Below are positions 1-10,811 of a DNA stretch of 64,000 nt, in pieces. Within the stretch, counting starts at the first letter, position 1. Each line of letters starts with the position of its first letter. The DNA is taken from assembly GCA_032207245.1 (NCBI GenBank), contig CM063500.1:38472487-38536486 (forward strand), read 5' to 3'. The stretch comes from Pardosa pseudoannulata (Eukaryota > Arthropoda > Arachnida > Araneae > Lycosidae). The translations under genes and the position numbers were made by a program. A model generated the notes under the pieces. It saw nothing but the letters and a program-made list of their open reading frames with translations. It was not told the DNA's origin and made no database searches.

Positions 1-532
1 GCGTCTTTGTGCCTCATGTGGTAGACGTGCATCCCTCAATAAATGTCAGTCAAAGAGGGGTGCAGTTCCTAAACAATAGACCTGACCCTCCTACCGTAAA
101 AGCACTGGCAGAAATGTACATTACATCTATTTTCAGGGCGTTTTTGGAGGTCGAAAATTGTATGTGACAACAGCTTTGAAGACATTATCGGTTTGGCGGA
201 ATTGTACGTGCAAACCGCTTAGAGGATTAAACGTATGATCTTTACGATTTTCTGTGTTGTTTTAGATACTCCAAACAACTAATAAATAAGCTATATACTC
301 AAACTTTCAATGGACTACACTTAATTTAGATTTCTGATTGAAATATAGGAGTTTAAACTTTCTTTTCGTGGAAACATCAGGGATTTGATTTTATCCCATA
401 AGATCCAAAATAACACTTATAAATTGTTTAGATATTTATTCATTATGTAATTTTAATGATAATTATTCTTAGCTTTTCCCATTTTAATTCTATAATAGAG
501 TATTATTTTTATGTTGTTCATATTTATAAATT
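1..532. other. AT-rich non-coding sequence
   Basis: No convincing exon or element boundary was seen here. The sequence is AT-rich and ends at the 5-bp target duplication of the next transposon. Confidence 0.4.
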
Positions 533-1164
533 CAGCAAGGCCTAGCCAGAAATTATTTACGGAGGGGGACATTGTTTTTTGTAAAGGCTTTTTCAGTAGA
601 ACTAGAGGTTTTCTTATGTATGTATACTCCTAATTAGTATCATAATACAATGGGATTGTAAAATATCAAAGTGATTACAAAATGATGTAATGAACAAATT
701 TTTAGCCTTGAATGAATCATGTAGTAACTACACAATGAATTAATAACAAAATTAACATTGAAAATATATAAACCATACATGGTATTAAATTTCAATTTTT
801 AAAACAGAAATATAACTAAAGAAAAAGAATAATTTTGAAAGAAAATGAAAATGTTCAAATTTTTACTTTGTAATATAAAATATGCTTTCTTTTTTTAAAT
901 TTTCACTAAAACATTTTCACAATTTCTTCCAATTGTGCAACAATATGGTGATGAGTTGCCAAAAGTGCTAGTGAATCTGTTCTCACATGTCGAATCCAAT
1001 TTGCACCTACCCCTTAACTGAATGTCACTGTTCTAAAACCACTTTTGTCTATGCACAGCTAGGCAGATGACACACACATGGTCCATTTTCTTTCCACAAA
1101 ATGGTATTTTAGAATTTCGGAGGGGGACCAGTCCCCTAAATCCCTCCCCTTGCCTACGGCCCTG
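533..1164. mobile_element. hAT-like non-autonomous element, family A, copy 1
   Basis: The right end reads, on the reverse strand, CAGGGCCGTAGGCAAGGG, and the left end is a diverged CAGCAAGGCCTAGCCAG. Both ends are followed inward by a G-rich GGAGGGGGAC block. The element is flanked by an exact 5-bp duplication, aaatt, at 528-532 and 1165-1169. No transposase is visible. A second copy in the opposite orientation lies near 60.9-61.5 kb. The TIR type is typical of hAT; the 5-bp duplication is shorter than the usual 8 bp and matches the other 5-bp families in this window. Confidence 0.7.
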
Positions 1165-1194
1165 AAATTCAGCCACTTCCCAAATCTTCACCCT

Positions 1195-1308
1195 CGTAAG
1201 TTATATAAATTTTATTTCAGATATTTCATATTTCTAAGGTTCGTAGATAACATTTATAACATAATTCCTGTAAATTCCAAAGAATTTGTACTAGTGAGCT
1301 TTAAAGGG
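1195..1308. mobile_element. piggyBac-like MITE, right-end fragment
   Basis: The last bases (ctttaaaggg followed by TTAA) and the preceding ~80 bases resemble the right end of the complete element at 50214-50754, including a shared region with 'aagaattt' close to the end. The left end is missing, apparently lost beside the hAT-like element that ends at 1164. Confidence 0.45.
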
Positions 1309-1416
1309 TTAAATACGTATTTAATTTCGGCTAGATAAAAGTTTCAAATTTTGAAAAATGCTCAGACTATTAAGGAGCTTGCCCACCCCTGATATATAAG
1401 ATCAAATTATGAAATG

Positions 1417-1598
1417 GCCGAACGCTGGCCGATTGGTTAGGGCGCTGATCGTCGGTACCGGAGTTCATGGGTTCGAATCCCAATTTGGCATGGATGTTCG
1501 TAGCCGTTCGGAATCGGCTTTAAGCAGTAGGTCCCGGTCTCATTAGCCCTCGTGTGCAAAACAGTAGACCGTAGCGCTCCAAACCAAACTAAACTAAA
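1417..1598 (+). mobile_element. tRNA-derived SINE, full length
   Basis: The 5' part is tRNA-like, with an A-box-like tggttagggcgctg and a B-box ggttcgaatcc. The body includes ggatgttcgtagccgttcgg and gtaggtcccggtctcattag, and the tail is AAACCAAACTAAAC. Imperfect 14-bp target duplications (13/14) flank it at 1403-1416 and 1599-1612, as expected for LINE-mediated insertion. It is the reference copy for the other SINEs in this window. Confidence 0.88.
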
Positions 1599-1612
1599 CA
1601 AATTATGACATG

Positions 1613-2627
1613 ATTAAGTTTTAATGACAAATAACATAGGAATTATATAAAAGAAGAATTTCGCAACACTTTTGTTCGCCCCCAATATTTTTAGAACAAT
1701 AACGGTACTGAAAATATTTTAAAGGCAAAGAGGAGGTGGAGTTAAAATGAAATAGCTATTGAGGTATTTCAAGTGCTGAAAACTGTATTTTGAATTTTTT
1801 ATTGAGGCACTTTTGTACTTATTTTTTATTCTATTTTATTGGAGTTCATCGTTCAAACATGTGTATATCATAAATAATAAATGACATTTATTTGATCCTT
1901 TCTATATTGCAATCTCCGAAAGTAATTTAATATTATTTTACCAAAATACTAAAATGTGAATCTGGGTTGATAGTTCAGTGTTTTTATGTATCTGGTGCTG
2001 CCATCTATTAGTTAACAATGTAAATAAAAGTCATTTTGGATTTTGTGTTTTTACTACGTAAATTAATATCAAGAAAATGCATTATAATTGTCTAACCCGA
2101 ATTGCGTGAGGAAGAAAAATATTTTGAGGTAGACAGATTTTCGATACAAGGAGATTTTAAAATTTTATCTGATAGTTTAAATCAGAACATAAAATTTGTC
2201 AAGCTATAACAACATTTATAGTGAATATAGCATTGTGATACTAGGGTAGGATTTAACTCTTGAGGCACTCCGTGCAAAGGTAAGTTAATTCTTACACTGA
2301 CCTATCACGAAGATATGCAGCAGCGTGCAAACTGAAGACCAGAGGTCACGATAGCAACCACAACAGCTATTGAGCTGCTGCTGACCTGTGAAAGTTCCGT
2401 CATGGTCCGTGTTAATGTTGTCAAACCCAGTAATGAGCAAAGAGTACAAAGGTAAGCTCGTCTATCAGGAATAACTGAAGACCCAAATCACTCAGGTGAA
2501 CCCCGGATGCGTGACACCTGTATACAGTGCTCCCTCGCCCCTTCGCGCTTCATGTATAGCTACTTCAGTACTTCGCGGGTTTTTCCAAAATAGTCTTAAA
2601 AAATAAAAATGAAAAAATACAACCATG
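1613..2627. other. Mostly non-coding; GC-richer patch at 2255-2560
   Basis: 1613-2250 is AT-rich with no recognisable element. 2255-2560 is richer in GC. It holds an ATG at 2402 followed by 16 open codons and a good donor (caaag|gtaagc) after 2451. A second donor-like site (gcaaag|gtaagt) lies near 2280. These could be exon edges, but no protein family is recognised. Confidence 0.3.
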
Positions 2628-4290
2628 CCGGCAGCCACATTGCGGAAAGGAGCGTTTTTTCATGTTGATGTGCAAGATAGAATAATCCCTGCATATCAAA
2701 CAAAGAGATGAGTTGACACAGAGTACATACCACGGGCTCTCACTCAAGGCGCGTCATTGGTAGTGCGACATCGACCAATGAGAGCACGAGGGCATTTATC
2801 CCTATGAGTTGATTATCTGCGCATCATCGCAACCTCACCTAGCATCTTCTCTTGTTGTTTCTCACCAGTCTTGTCCATAATGTTAACAAGACATTGAAGA
2901 CAATATGGATCGTGCTGTCAAGTTCAGCAATCTCATTGACTGGCAGCCACATTGCGGAAAGGGAAGTTGTTTATTGTTGATGCACGAGAAAGAAGTATTC
3001 CTGCATATCAAACAAAGAGATGATTTGACTCAGAGTACATACCATGGGCTTTCATAAAGGCGCATGATTGGTTTACGGTGTGACATCGACCAATGAGAGC
3101 ACGAGGGCATTTATCCCTGTGAGTTGATTATCTGCGAATCATCGCAACCTCACCTAGCATCTTCTCTTGTTGTTTCTCACCAGTCTTGTCCATAATGTTA
3201 ACAAGACATTGAAGACAATATGGATCGTGCTGTCAAGTTCAGCAATCTCATTGGCGGGCAGCCACATTGCGGAAAGGAGAGTTGTTTATTGTTGATGCAC
3301 GAGAGAGAAGTATTCCTGCATATCAAACAAAGAGATGATTTGATTCAGAGTACATACCACTGGCTCTCACTCAAGGCGCGTCATTGGTAGTGCGACATCG
3401 ACCAATGAGAGTTCGAGTGCATTTATCCCTGTGAATTGATTGTCTACCCTTCATCCCAACCTCACCTAGCATCTTCTCTTGTTGTATCTCACCAGTCTTG
3501 TCCATGATGTTGACAAGACATTGACGATAGTATGGATCGTGCTGTCAAGTTCAGCAATCTCATTGGCGGGCAGCCACATTGCGGAAAGGAGAGTTGTTTA
3601 TTGTTGATGCACGAGAGAGAAGTATTCCTGCATATCAAACAAAGAGATGATTTGATTCAGAGTACATACCACGGGCTCTCACTCAAGGCGCGTCATTGGT
3701 AGTGCGACATCGACCAATGAGAGCACGAGGGCATTTATCCCTGTGAGTTGATTATCTGCGCATCATCGCAACCTCACCTAGCATCTTCTCTTGCTGTATC
3801 TCGCCAGTCTTGTCCACGATGTCAACAAGTCATTGACGACAATATGGATCGTGCTGTCAAGTTCAGCAATCTCATTGGCGGGCAGCCACATTGCGGAAAG
3901 GAGAGTTGTTTATTGTTGATGCACGAGAGAGAAGTATTCCTGCATATCAAACAAAGAGATGAGTTGACACAGAGTACATACCACGGGCTCTCACTCAAGG
4001 CGCGTCATTGGTAGTGCGACATCGACCAATGAGAGCACGAGGGCATTTATCCCTGTGAGTTGATTATCTGCGAATCATCGCAACCTCACCTAGCATCTTC
4101 TCTTGTTGTATCTCACCAGTCTTGTCCATAATGTTAACAAGACATTGAAGACAATATGGATCGTGCTGTCAAGTTCAGCAATCTCATTGACTGGCAGCCA
4201 CATTGCGGAAAGGGAAGTTGTTTATTGTTGATGCACGAGAAAGAAGTATTCCTGCATATCAAACAAAGAGATGATTTGACTCAGAGTACT
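2628..4290. repeat. 312-bp tandem repeat array, about 5.3 units
   Basis: The marker ggcagccacattgcgg recurs at 2630, 2942, 3258, 3569, 3881 and 4193, a period of 311-316 bp. Units are nearly identical. Each holds a segment that aligns with the broken Tigger-type transposase immediately downstream (unit text gacaatatggatcgtgctgt against its homologue near 4420). The array therefore seems to have grown from part of a pogo/Tigger element. The last unit breaks off at about 4290, where the transposase remnant begins. Confidence 0.9.
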
Positions 4291-4300
4291 GGCTCTTGAG

Positions 4301-4687
4301 ATGGTAAAGTCTGCAAGGGAAGAAGAAAATGAAGAGGAAGACGAAGAACAAAGTGAAAAGTATTGCCTTACACTGGAGAATCTGCAACAATTGAGCAACA
4401 TGGCAAGAAAGACATTGACGACAAAATGGTTCGAGTTTTCGAGTTTAGCAATCGCGTTGACGGGGTTATGTCCTTGTACAGGAGAACTTTGAAGGAAAAA
4501 GAAAAACAAAAGATAACTACTACCCATCACCATGTTTATCTCCAGGGTGAAGCCCCTAGCTCTACCGTCAGTGCCTCCAGCAGAAGAGTCTCCGAATGAG
4601 CCCCAAGCTTCTACGAATCAAGTGAGAGCCTCTCCTCCGTCACCTCTCCGTCACTCTTCGCCTCTCTCAGAAAGCAATGATGATTAA
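4301..4687 (+). pseudogene. Tigger/pogo-type transposase, C-terminal remnant
   Basis: An acidic run (EEENEEEDEEQ) is followed by LTLENLQQLSNMARKTL. A shifted frame continues with VFEFSNRVDGVMSLYRRTLK and a basic KEKEKQK stretch. A third frame gives MFISRVKP and then a Pro/Ser/Glu-rich tail ending in SESNDD at the stop at 4685-4687. This order (acidic patch, helical segment, KKQ-rich linker, FFxRV-like motif, Pro/Ser tail) is the usual C-terminus of Tigger transposases. At least two frameshifts are needed to join the parts, so it is dead. The DDE catalytic core is absent. Confidence 0.6.
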
Positions 4688-4689
4688 TG

Positions 4690-5838
4690 TTTATTACTCT
4701 ATCAGGTTTTGTATTTATTCCCTGTATAATAATAGCCTAAGTTATCTGTCCGTCTGTCCTCCAATTTATGAAGCGGTTGGACCTGGAATGGATAGAGGCG
4801 TCCATTGGATACTTGATGAGTTAGGGTTAGCAAAATTCAAAGAGAGTAAAGTTTATCTTCTTCTAAACTATCCATCCGATTCTAAAATAAATTGGTATAT
4901 ATATGCTTTATATCACAGCAAACAATACTGTCGAACAAACGTTCGAATTCCACCCCTTCCCCCCTTTTCGAGCTTTTAATATCATTATTTCAAGCCCAAT
5001 TTTCCCCGGTTAAGAGCAGGCGATTAAATTTATAAGTTTATCATATTATAAGTAGATGAAAATAACCTTTTTTTTCTAGCATTATGACGTCATTCCTTTA
5101 ATCATCTCATTTAATCGTTTCTTATTTTAAATTATTTAAATATCGTCCGTATTATTTTCATACGTTTTATCACTGAACTTAGATATGACGTAAGTAATTT
5201 TCTTTTATATTTGGATTTAATAGTAGATTAGGTACATATGTGATAATTTTAAATTTGATCATCGATTATTTTTTGTTGCGATGAAAATTTTATCGCTGGT
5301 ATTAACAACAAATTCTTTTCATAAAAATCTAGGAGCCTATTTCACGGACTCATAAATATCTAGCTTTTAAGTTACATATCTTTAAAAATTAAGAAGTTTG
5401 TTCGTTTGTATGATTGTTTTTTATACATAACCACACGGTTTGCAATCGATTCTCTCAATTTTGAACATCATTCATATATACCGCCAAATAATCACTGTCA
5501 TTATTCAAATCTCTGCAGTCCATAATATGACAAGATAAATTAAAGTTGGCTACTAACATGCGGTCAGTAAAGATAATCAAATTATTGAGCGTGTACCAAA
5601 TAATTCTCAGCCAAAATCAAACCATTTTTTTACCTGCCTCATAGGGTACTTTACAATTCTGGAAAATTAAAAATTTTACTGATCCCGCCATATGACGGGC
5701 TATGTGCTAGTCCTTAATAATTAGCACTGACACGTTTAAGTAAATACGTATACTATTGTAATGTTTCTCTTAAATGTGTAAAGTATAAATACTGTTTACA
5801 TATTTAAAACATTCGTGTACCCACATACACGAAAATTC
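4690..5838. other. AT-rich non-coding sequence
   Basis: No exon or element edges were recognised. A segment at about 4728-4757 (ataatagcctaagttatctg) recurs at about 61816-61845, which suggests a shared repeat end. Confidence 0.4.
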
Positions 5839-6384
5839 CTAGGAGCAAATCCTACTTCGGTTTTTCAGCTTTCGCGGAAGGTTTTGTTCCCCATTAACCT
5901 CGAAAAATGAGGGATTTGTATACCTAAAGGAGATATACCCATGAGGTTGTCTGTATTTAGCACTACCCAGAGGACATGTGTGGCTTGAGCTTGTGACCAC
6001 AGCCGTGAGATACGTTGTCAACCTTCGTGCAAAGGTAAAAAAGAAAAAAAAAATGCGCCTATGGAATGTAAGCATTGTATAGTGAGGATAAAAGTAATTT
6101 GTATTCATTTTTAAATGGTAAAATTTGCTTTTCTTATACCTGCAGATATAAGAAATATGTTTATGTAATGTTCTTCTCTTTTTGTTAAACTTTATACCAT
6201 TTTGAATGATTAAAACTGAAATACAAAGGAATCTGGTTAGTAAATATTCAAAAAAAGGAAAAAGAATAAAATAATACATTGTTTTCAATCCATTTAGTTT
6301 AACTCGATGTTTTAAGCTCCTTTGGATAAAAGTAATTTGTATTCTTTTTTTAAATGGCAATATTTGTTTTTCTTATGTCTACAG

Positions 6385-6670
6385 TCTTAGTTCTCAGAAA
6401 TCGATATCGGTATTCTACCGAGAACGTACGTGTAGCTCCTTGTTCGGAGCAAACTCTATACATATTGACAATGCAAACCTGAATCGCGTGGGATTGAATG
6501 AAAAAGAAACGGCCGTCCCACACTTGCGCTATCGTATTTGCGCAATTGTTGGTTTTGTTTCAAAGTTACAAATCGATATAGAACAAGCAGCTGATGGGAT
6601 AGCTATAATTGCAGACCGCTGTTCTAGTATATTGACAAATTTACTTAAAGTTGAATGGATATTTTCTTAA
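6385..6670 (+). CDS. Possible exon, product unknown
   Basis: A plausible acceptor (tttttcttatgtctacag) ends at 6384. From there one frame is open for 95 codons to a TAA at 6668-6670, with higher GC and varied codons unlike the surrounding AT-rich sequence. It includes the stretch AADGIAIIADRCSSILTNLL. I recognise no family. A consensus donor (acg|gtaagt) lies near 6750, beyond the stop, so this could instead be untranslated exon sequence. Its entry phase would accept the donor after 2451, but that match has a one-in-three chance of being accidental. Confidence 0.3.
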
Positions 6671-6834
6671 GCATATCTTCAAAACATGCTTCCTATATTC
6701 ACCAGTTAACATGTAACTCCAGACAACCGATTTTATAATTGAATTCAAACGGTAAGTGTTTATGTGTTCAACATGAATATCTAACTCGGGAAATGATACG
6801 TAAAATTCTTAAAACTTATCTGGGAGTCTTATGT

Positions 6835-7031
6835 ACTAGGGATGCTATCATATTGCTGTCGAGATAAGTCACAGGCAATAATCGCATTATAATGACGTCA
6901 GAAGTCGCCACATATGGGAATTTGGTATTATATATTCCCTTCTCTGTCGCATCATAATTACAACTTCTGGCGTCATTATGATGCGATGTCGCCTGTGACA
7001 TATCTCGACTGCAATATGGTAACACCCTAGT
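6835..7031. mobile_element. Hairpin MITE, ~197 bp
   Basis: The two ends form long inverted repeats of about 42 bp: actaggg...gtcgagataagtcacaggc at the left and gcctgtgacatatctcgac...ccctagt at the right. Internal arms around gacgtcag and tggcgtcat continue the symmetry. No coding capacity. The superfamily is not assigned. Confidence 0.75.
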
Positions 7032-7123
7032 TATACATTTATATTAAATATTTTTGCGAAGTCTGTGATTTATAAAACAACCTTAGACATTCTTGCTTCA
7101 AAGTCAGCACAGGCAATACTTTT

Positions 7124-7280
7124 AGGCCCCTACTCTGGAGGTTGCGGTTCGTTTCGAACCTTCGTTGTGACATCATTTTGATGTCAGCTTGCAGACATTA
7201 AGTGAGCAAATGATCAAGCTGACGTCAAAGTGACGTCACAACGAACATTCGACCCACTCGCAACGTCCAGCGTAAGTCCT
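7124..7280. mobile_element. Foldback MITE, copy 1
   Basis: This is an almost full-length inverted repeat. The left end, aggcccctactctggaggtt, pairs with the right end, cgcaacgtccagcgtaagtcct. The arms carry gacgtca palindromes resembling CRE/ATF sites. A closely related copy follows at 7405-7563. Confidence 0.75.
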
Positions 7281-7404
7281 TTAGACTCGGTCTCACCATA
7301 GACGGTTAGATTTAATAGTCGGTTAGAGTTAAACATTGATTATTTGCTATATAAATATATAGTAGCTAATCTGTGATCAGCTCTAATCGACTTTAGGGAG
7401 ACTA

Positions 7405-7563
7405 AGGCCCTTATTCTGGTAGTTGCGGCTCGGTTCGAACCTTCATTGTAACATTATTTTGACGTCAGCTTGCGACTATTGTGCGAGCAAAAGATCAAGG
7501 TGACGTCAAATAAACGTCACAACGAAGGTTCGAACCGAACCGCAACGTCCAGAGTAAGGGCCT
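7405..7563. mobile_element. Foldback MITE, copy 2
   Basis: It has the same structure as the copy at 7124-7280. The left end is aggcccttattctggtagtt and the right end is cgcaacgtccagagtaagggcct, with arms containing ggttcgaac and tgacgtca. The 124 bp between the copies also shows partial inverted symmetry (gtctcacc against gggagac), so the pair may be parts of one nested structure. Confidence 0.75.
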
Positions 7564-8903
7564 GGGCCTTAGAATGATCTCACAAAAATAAGATGACGTC
7601 ATATGGTATTAATCAGGAAATAGCACCATATATTATGCATAACACTAATATAAGTCATTTACGTGTAATAACACACAGATAACAGATATAAGACAGAAAT
7701 TAAAGAGAATTCAAACACATTCAAAGGGGCCATTATATTTTAGGATTTGAAAGAGTTATTCTACAATGATATCAGCAATTCGAAAAATGCTACAATACTC
7801 TTATTTCAATAATTGCATATGATTGATTGTACAATCATAAACCATTGCCTATTTTCATTTCTGAAAAAAAAATGCACTAATCTAAGTTATTTGTGTTTGT
7901 TTTTCATCTATGTTTTCGAGAAAATGATTGTTTTTTCCTTTACTTTCTTAAACAATAAGCCTAAACATTTAAACTACAAGCTTTAAAATTTTTTAAATCT
8001 GTTAAACGTTCAGAAGGTGCTGAAATACAAATAAAATTTGTTTTGAATTATGAATATTTCCACATTATGCGTTGTTGCTTCTTTAGATCATCCAATGAAT
8101 TCTTGTTTGAAGATCTGAAACCGTCACTGAACAAAAGAACATGCATAACATATTACGACAAATATATAAAGAAAATACGAATACCAGTAAATGTTTCTCG
8201 GTGAAATATTTTATCTTTCTTGCTGTGGTTATATTCCGAAGAAATTAGATGGCCCAACAAGTAAGCTATCTTTTATTCTTGGCAATTCAACAGTTTCGCA
8301 ACCTTTGTTATTGCTTTGCTTTCCGTTCGTGCATAAGCTAGTTTCCGCGTATTTCTTTATATTCGTTGTCGATATTGGGAGTCTGTAACAATTGTTATAA
8401 TCACAATAAAACGTGAGTGTTTACTGAAGGGACGAAGTAATTTCCGTGAAAATAAATCTTCATTATTATAGGCCATTTTCTTTTAAATTGTCTTTAAATA
8501 AACTTTGCTTGTTTCGTGTAAAGATTCGTACTTTTTTTTTTAAATTAAGGGACACAAGTACCTTTTGAAAGAAACGTTTCTATTATAACAGGCTATTGTG
8601 GATTTAATATATAAAACTTCTGAGCTCTTTAGAATAAGTTTTTTTTCTATACCATAACTTAAGATCTATTTATATAAGAAAAAAAATGTAGGCACAATAT
8701 GACTTTGTTGTACTCCTATTATATCATATTTATTTACTTTAAATAAAGAAAATGCTGCAATCAATGTAATATAAATTTCAGTGCTTAGATTTCAACACTA
8801 ATATTTTGACTATTCCTGATCAATAGTTGTTTTTGATTATGCCTTAATTTTTCCTCAGTATTACATCTGCACGTGCGCTGAAGGAAGCTTTAATTTTGAA
8901 ACA
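7564..8903. other. AT-rich non-coding sequence
   Basis: No supported gene. A short open frame at 8191-8388 lacks any family signature and is probably chance. Confidence 0.4.
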
Positions 8904-8907
8904 TTAA

Positions 8908-9188
8908 CACTAGATTGCCCGAGATTTCTTGTATACCTATATTGCCCAAAAACAGTCAAAATGACTGCATTGTGAAAAAATAACAAATATGTAAAGAAAT
9001 TTGTTTAAAATTAATTTTTAATATTATACAATAAAGGAGGGCGGAAGTAACTACAATTATTCATAAACCCATTTATATGTTATAGAAAAAGTCACCAAAT
9101 TCTAAGAAATTATGTCATTATATTTCATAATTGTTTTTCTAATTGAAATTAAAAAACAGTCAAAATGACTGCCTTGGGCAATCTAGTG
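8908..9188. mobile_element. piggyBac-type MITE, 281 bp
   Basis: TTAA duplications lie at 8904-8907 and 9189-9192. The TIRs are CACTAGATTGCCC at the left and GGGCAATCTAGTG at the right, a perfect 13-bp match. Just inside each end is the palindrome CAGTCAAAATGACTG. No transposase is present. The TTAA target is diagnostic of the piggyBac group, although the terminal bases differ from the classic CCC start. Confidence 0.85.
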
Positions 9189-9192
9189 TTAA

Positions 9193-9474
9193 ATATTAAT
9201 TTAGGCCATTCCTGTACTAGTTGCATATCGTTTACTCTAGATGTCTGTACTCTTGTACCTTAAAAGATTAGTCGTGAAATCTTGAAAGTTTGTATTTAAT
9301 ACTATCATAGTTGTGCACTTCCTCTTTTGACTACAATTGGCACTCTGTATATAAACTTAAGGGTGTGTAATTCTTTTGTTCATGGCTATGTGAGAAAGCC
9401 TTGAAATGCACAAATTGAAACATTATACAATGAATTTAATTTATTCCATTTTTATCAGCATTTGTTATTTCAAA
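9193..9474. other. Non-coding sequence
   Basis: No gene or element was recognised between the piggyBac MITE and the interrupted SINE. Confidence 0.35.
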
Positions 9475-10022
9475 ACCGGAATTCGTGGGGTCTAACCCCA
9501 CTAGTGGCATGGATGTTCGTAACCGTTAGGAATTGACTTTAAACCACTGGTTCTCAACGAGGGCTATACGAGCATGTTTAAGTCTCAAACTTTAGTTTAA
9601 AAATACCAAATACACTTATTACATTAATCATGTAATGTACACAATTTTTACCAGTAATAAGACGAACTTGCATGACAATACCAGATTTTGTAATTTTCAC
9701 CACAGGGTGTTCTCATTCTTGAAATTGGGCCCGCATTCAAAAAATATATTTAATCAACAATATTCGTTTGAACTTTGCTTGAGGTTGTCTCACAAAAATT
9801 TGGTGTCTAACTCTATAAAAGAAAACTATTTGAACATTTTGCCTCTTATAATTATTTCTCTTACCCAATGTAAATTACTTTTTGAATTGGATTTCGCACG
9901 AAGGAGTGCGTTGAACACATATAAACTCCTGTGCGGGTGAGGCAGTTTATAAAAAGTTGAGAATCGCTGCTTTAAACAACAGCGTTCTGTCCTCGCTAAC
10001 CTTAGTATAGCCAAAACAAAAT
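9475..10022 (+). mobile_element. Old SINE copy split by a hAT insertion
   Basis: 9475-9544 aligns with the B-box and body of the SINE (tggcatggatgttcgtaacc, gaattgactttaaac). After the hAT element the SINE resumes at 9970 with ctttaaac and a diverged gtcctcgctaacc...ccaaaaca segment. The 5' tRNA-like A-box half is lost or too diverged to see. Confidence 0.65.
9545..9969. mobile_element. hAT MITE, 425 bp, inside a SINE
   Basis: The TIRs are CACTGGTTCTCAAC at the left and GTTGAGAATCGCTG at the right. They are flanked by an exact 8-bp duplication, ctttaaac, at 9537-9544 and 9970-9977, which is the hAT hallmark. The open frame at 9635-9940 shows no transposase similarity. Confidence 0.85.
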
Positions 10023-10811
10023 GCTGAAATAAGCCACTTGTGTCAATGGACCTGACGTTATTCCTGCTGTACTAAAAACTGTAATTGTAGTGATAAAAGG
10101 ACATAGTGCCTTTCGAAACAATCTTGCTTGTTTCTTTTTTTTTTACCAATCGTAAACTTGTAACTGTTCTGCATGTTTCAGAAGGAATTGGTTTTTATAC
10201 TAACGCTCTAGCTTCGAAAAAAATAGTTGTCATTTAAACTACTACATTCATTATAACACAGAAAACATGAACCAGAGGAATGGATCTCCCTTACCTGCTC
10301 GATGATTTTCGAAATATGTGTATTAGAAACTAAATATATTAGTCAAACTGAAGTAAACAAGATTGGTTTCATTTTGTGAACGAAAAACTTTAAAGGTACT
10401 TTGTTTTTAAATTAAGAACATAAAAATGTTAAAATTTTAAAACCTTTATCATTCTAAAATATATTGCTTGTATTAATATAACTGAGGTATGCAAAATAGA
10501 ACAACTAGCTTATTTACTGTAGAAAAGTTTATTCTTTACATAGTTATTTTACTGTTAGCTTCTACTTTTACGTTTGAATGGTGTACGTATTTTTCTTTTT
10601 ATAAAATCTATTGCTTCACATAGCAAAACAAAATCTTTAAAAGTGTAAATTCTTGATATCATGGGAAAACTTTAAACAGAGCAGAACTTTACATCTAATC
10701 GGAAATTATTGATAAATTTTCGGCTCGAAAGGTACTATGTCCCCTTAAGTGCAATCGCAGTTCTTGGGATAAACAAGTTATCGATTGTCCTTTAATGTTG
10801 GCTTCTTTCAG
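10023..10811. other. AT-rich sequence, presumed intron
   Basis: It ends at the acceptor ttggcttctttcag at 10798-10811. Earlier exons of the membrane-protein gene were not identified in it. Confidence 0.4.

Noticed and set aside
5925..5945. aaggagatataccc followed by ATG, like a phage T7 gene 10 ribosome site
   Set aside because: The frame stops after 15 codons and the region is animal DNA. There is no other vector sequence, so it is a chance match.
5839..6360. 173-codon minus-strand frame with a GC-richer half
   Set aside because: One half is low-complexity AT-rich sequence and no domain is seen. The other half may be an old repeat, but there is no support for a gene.
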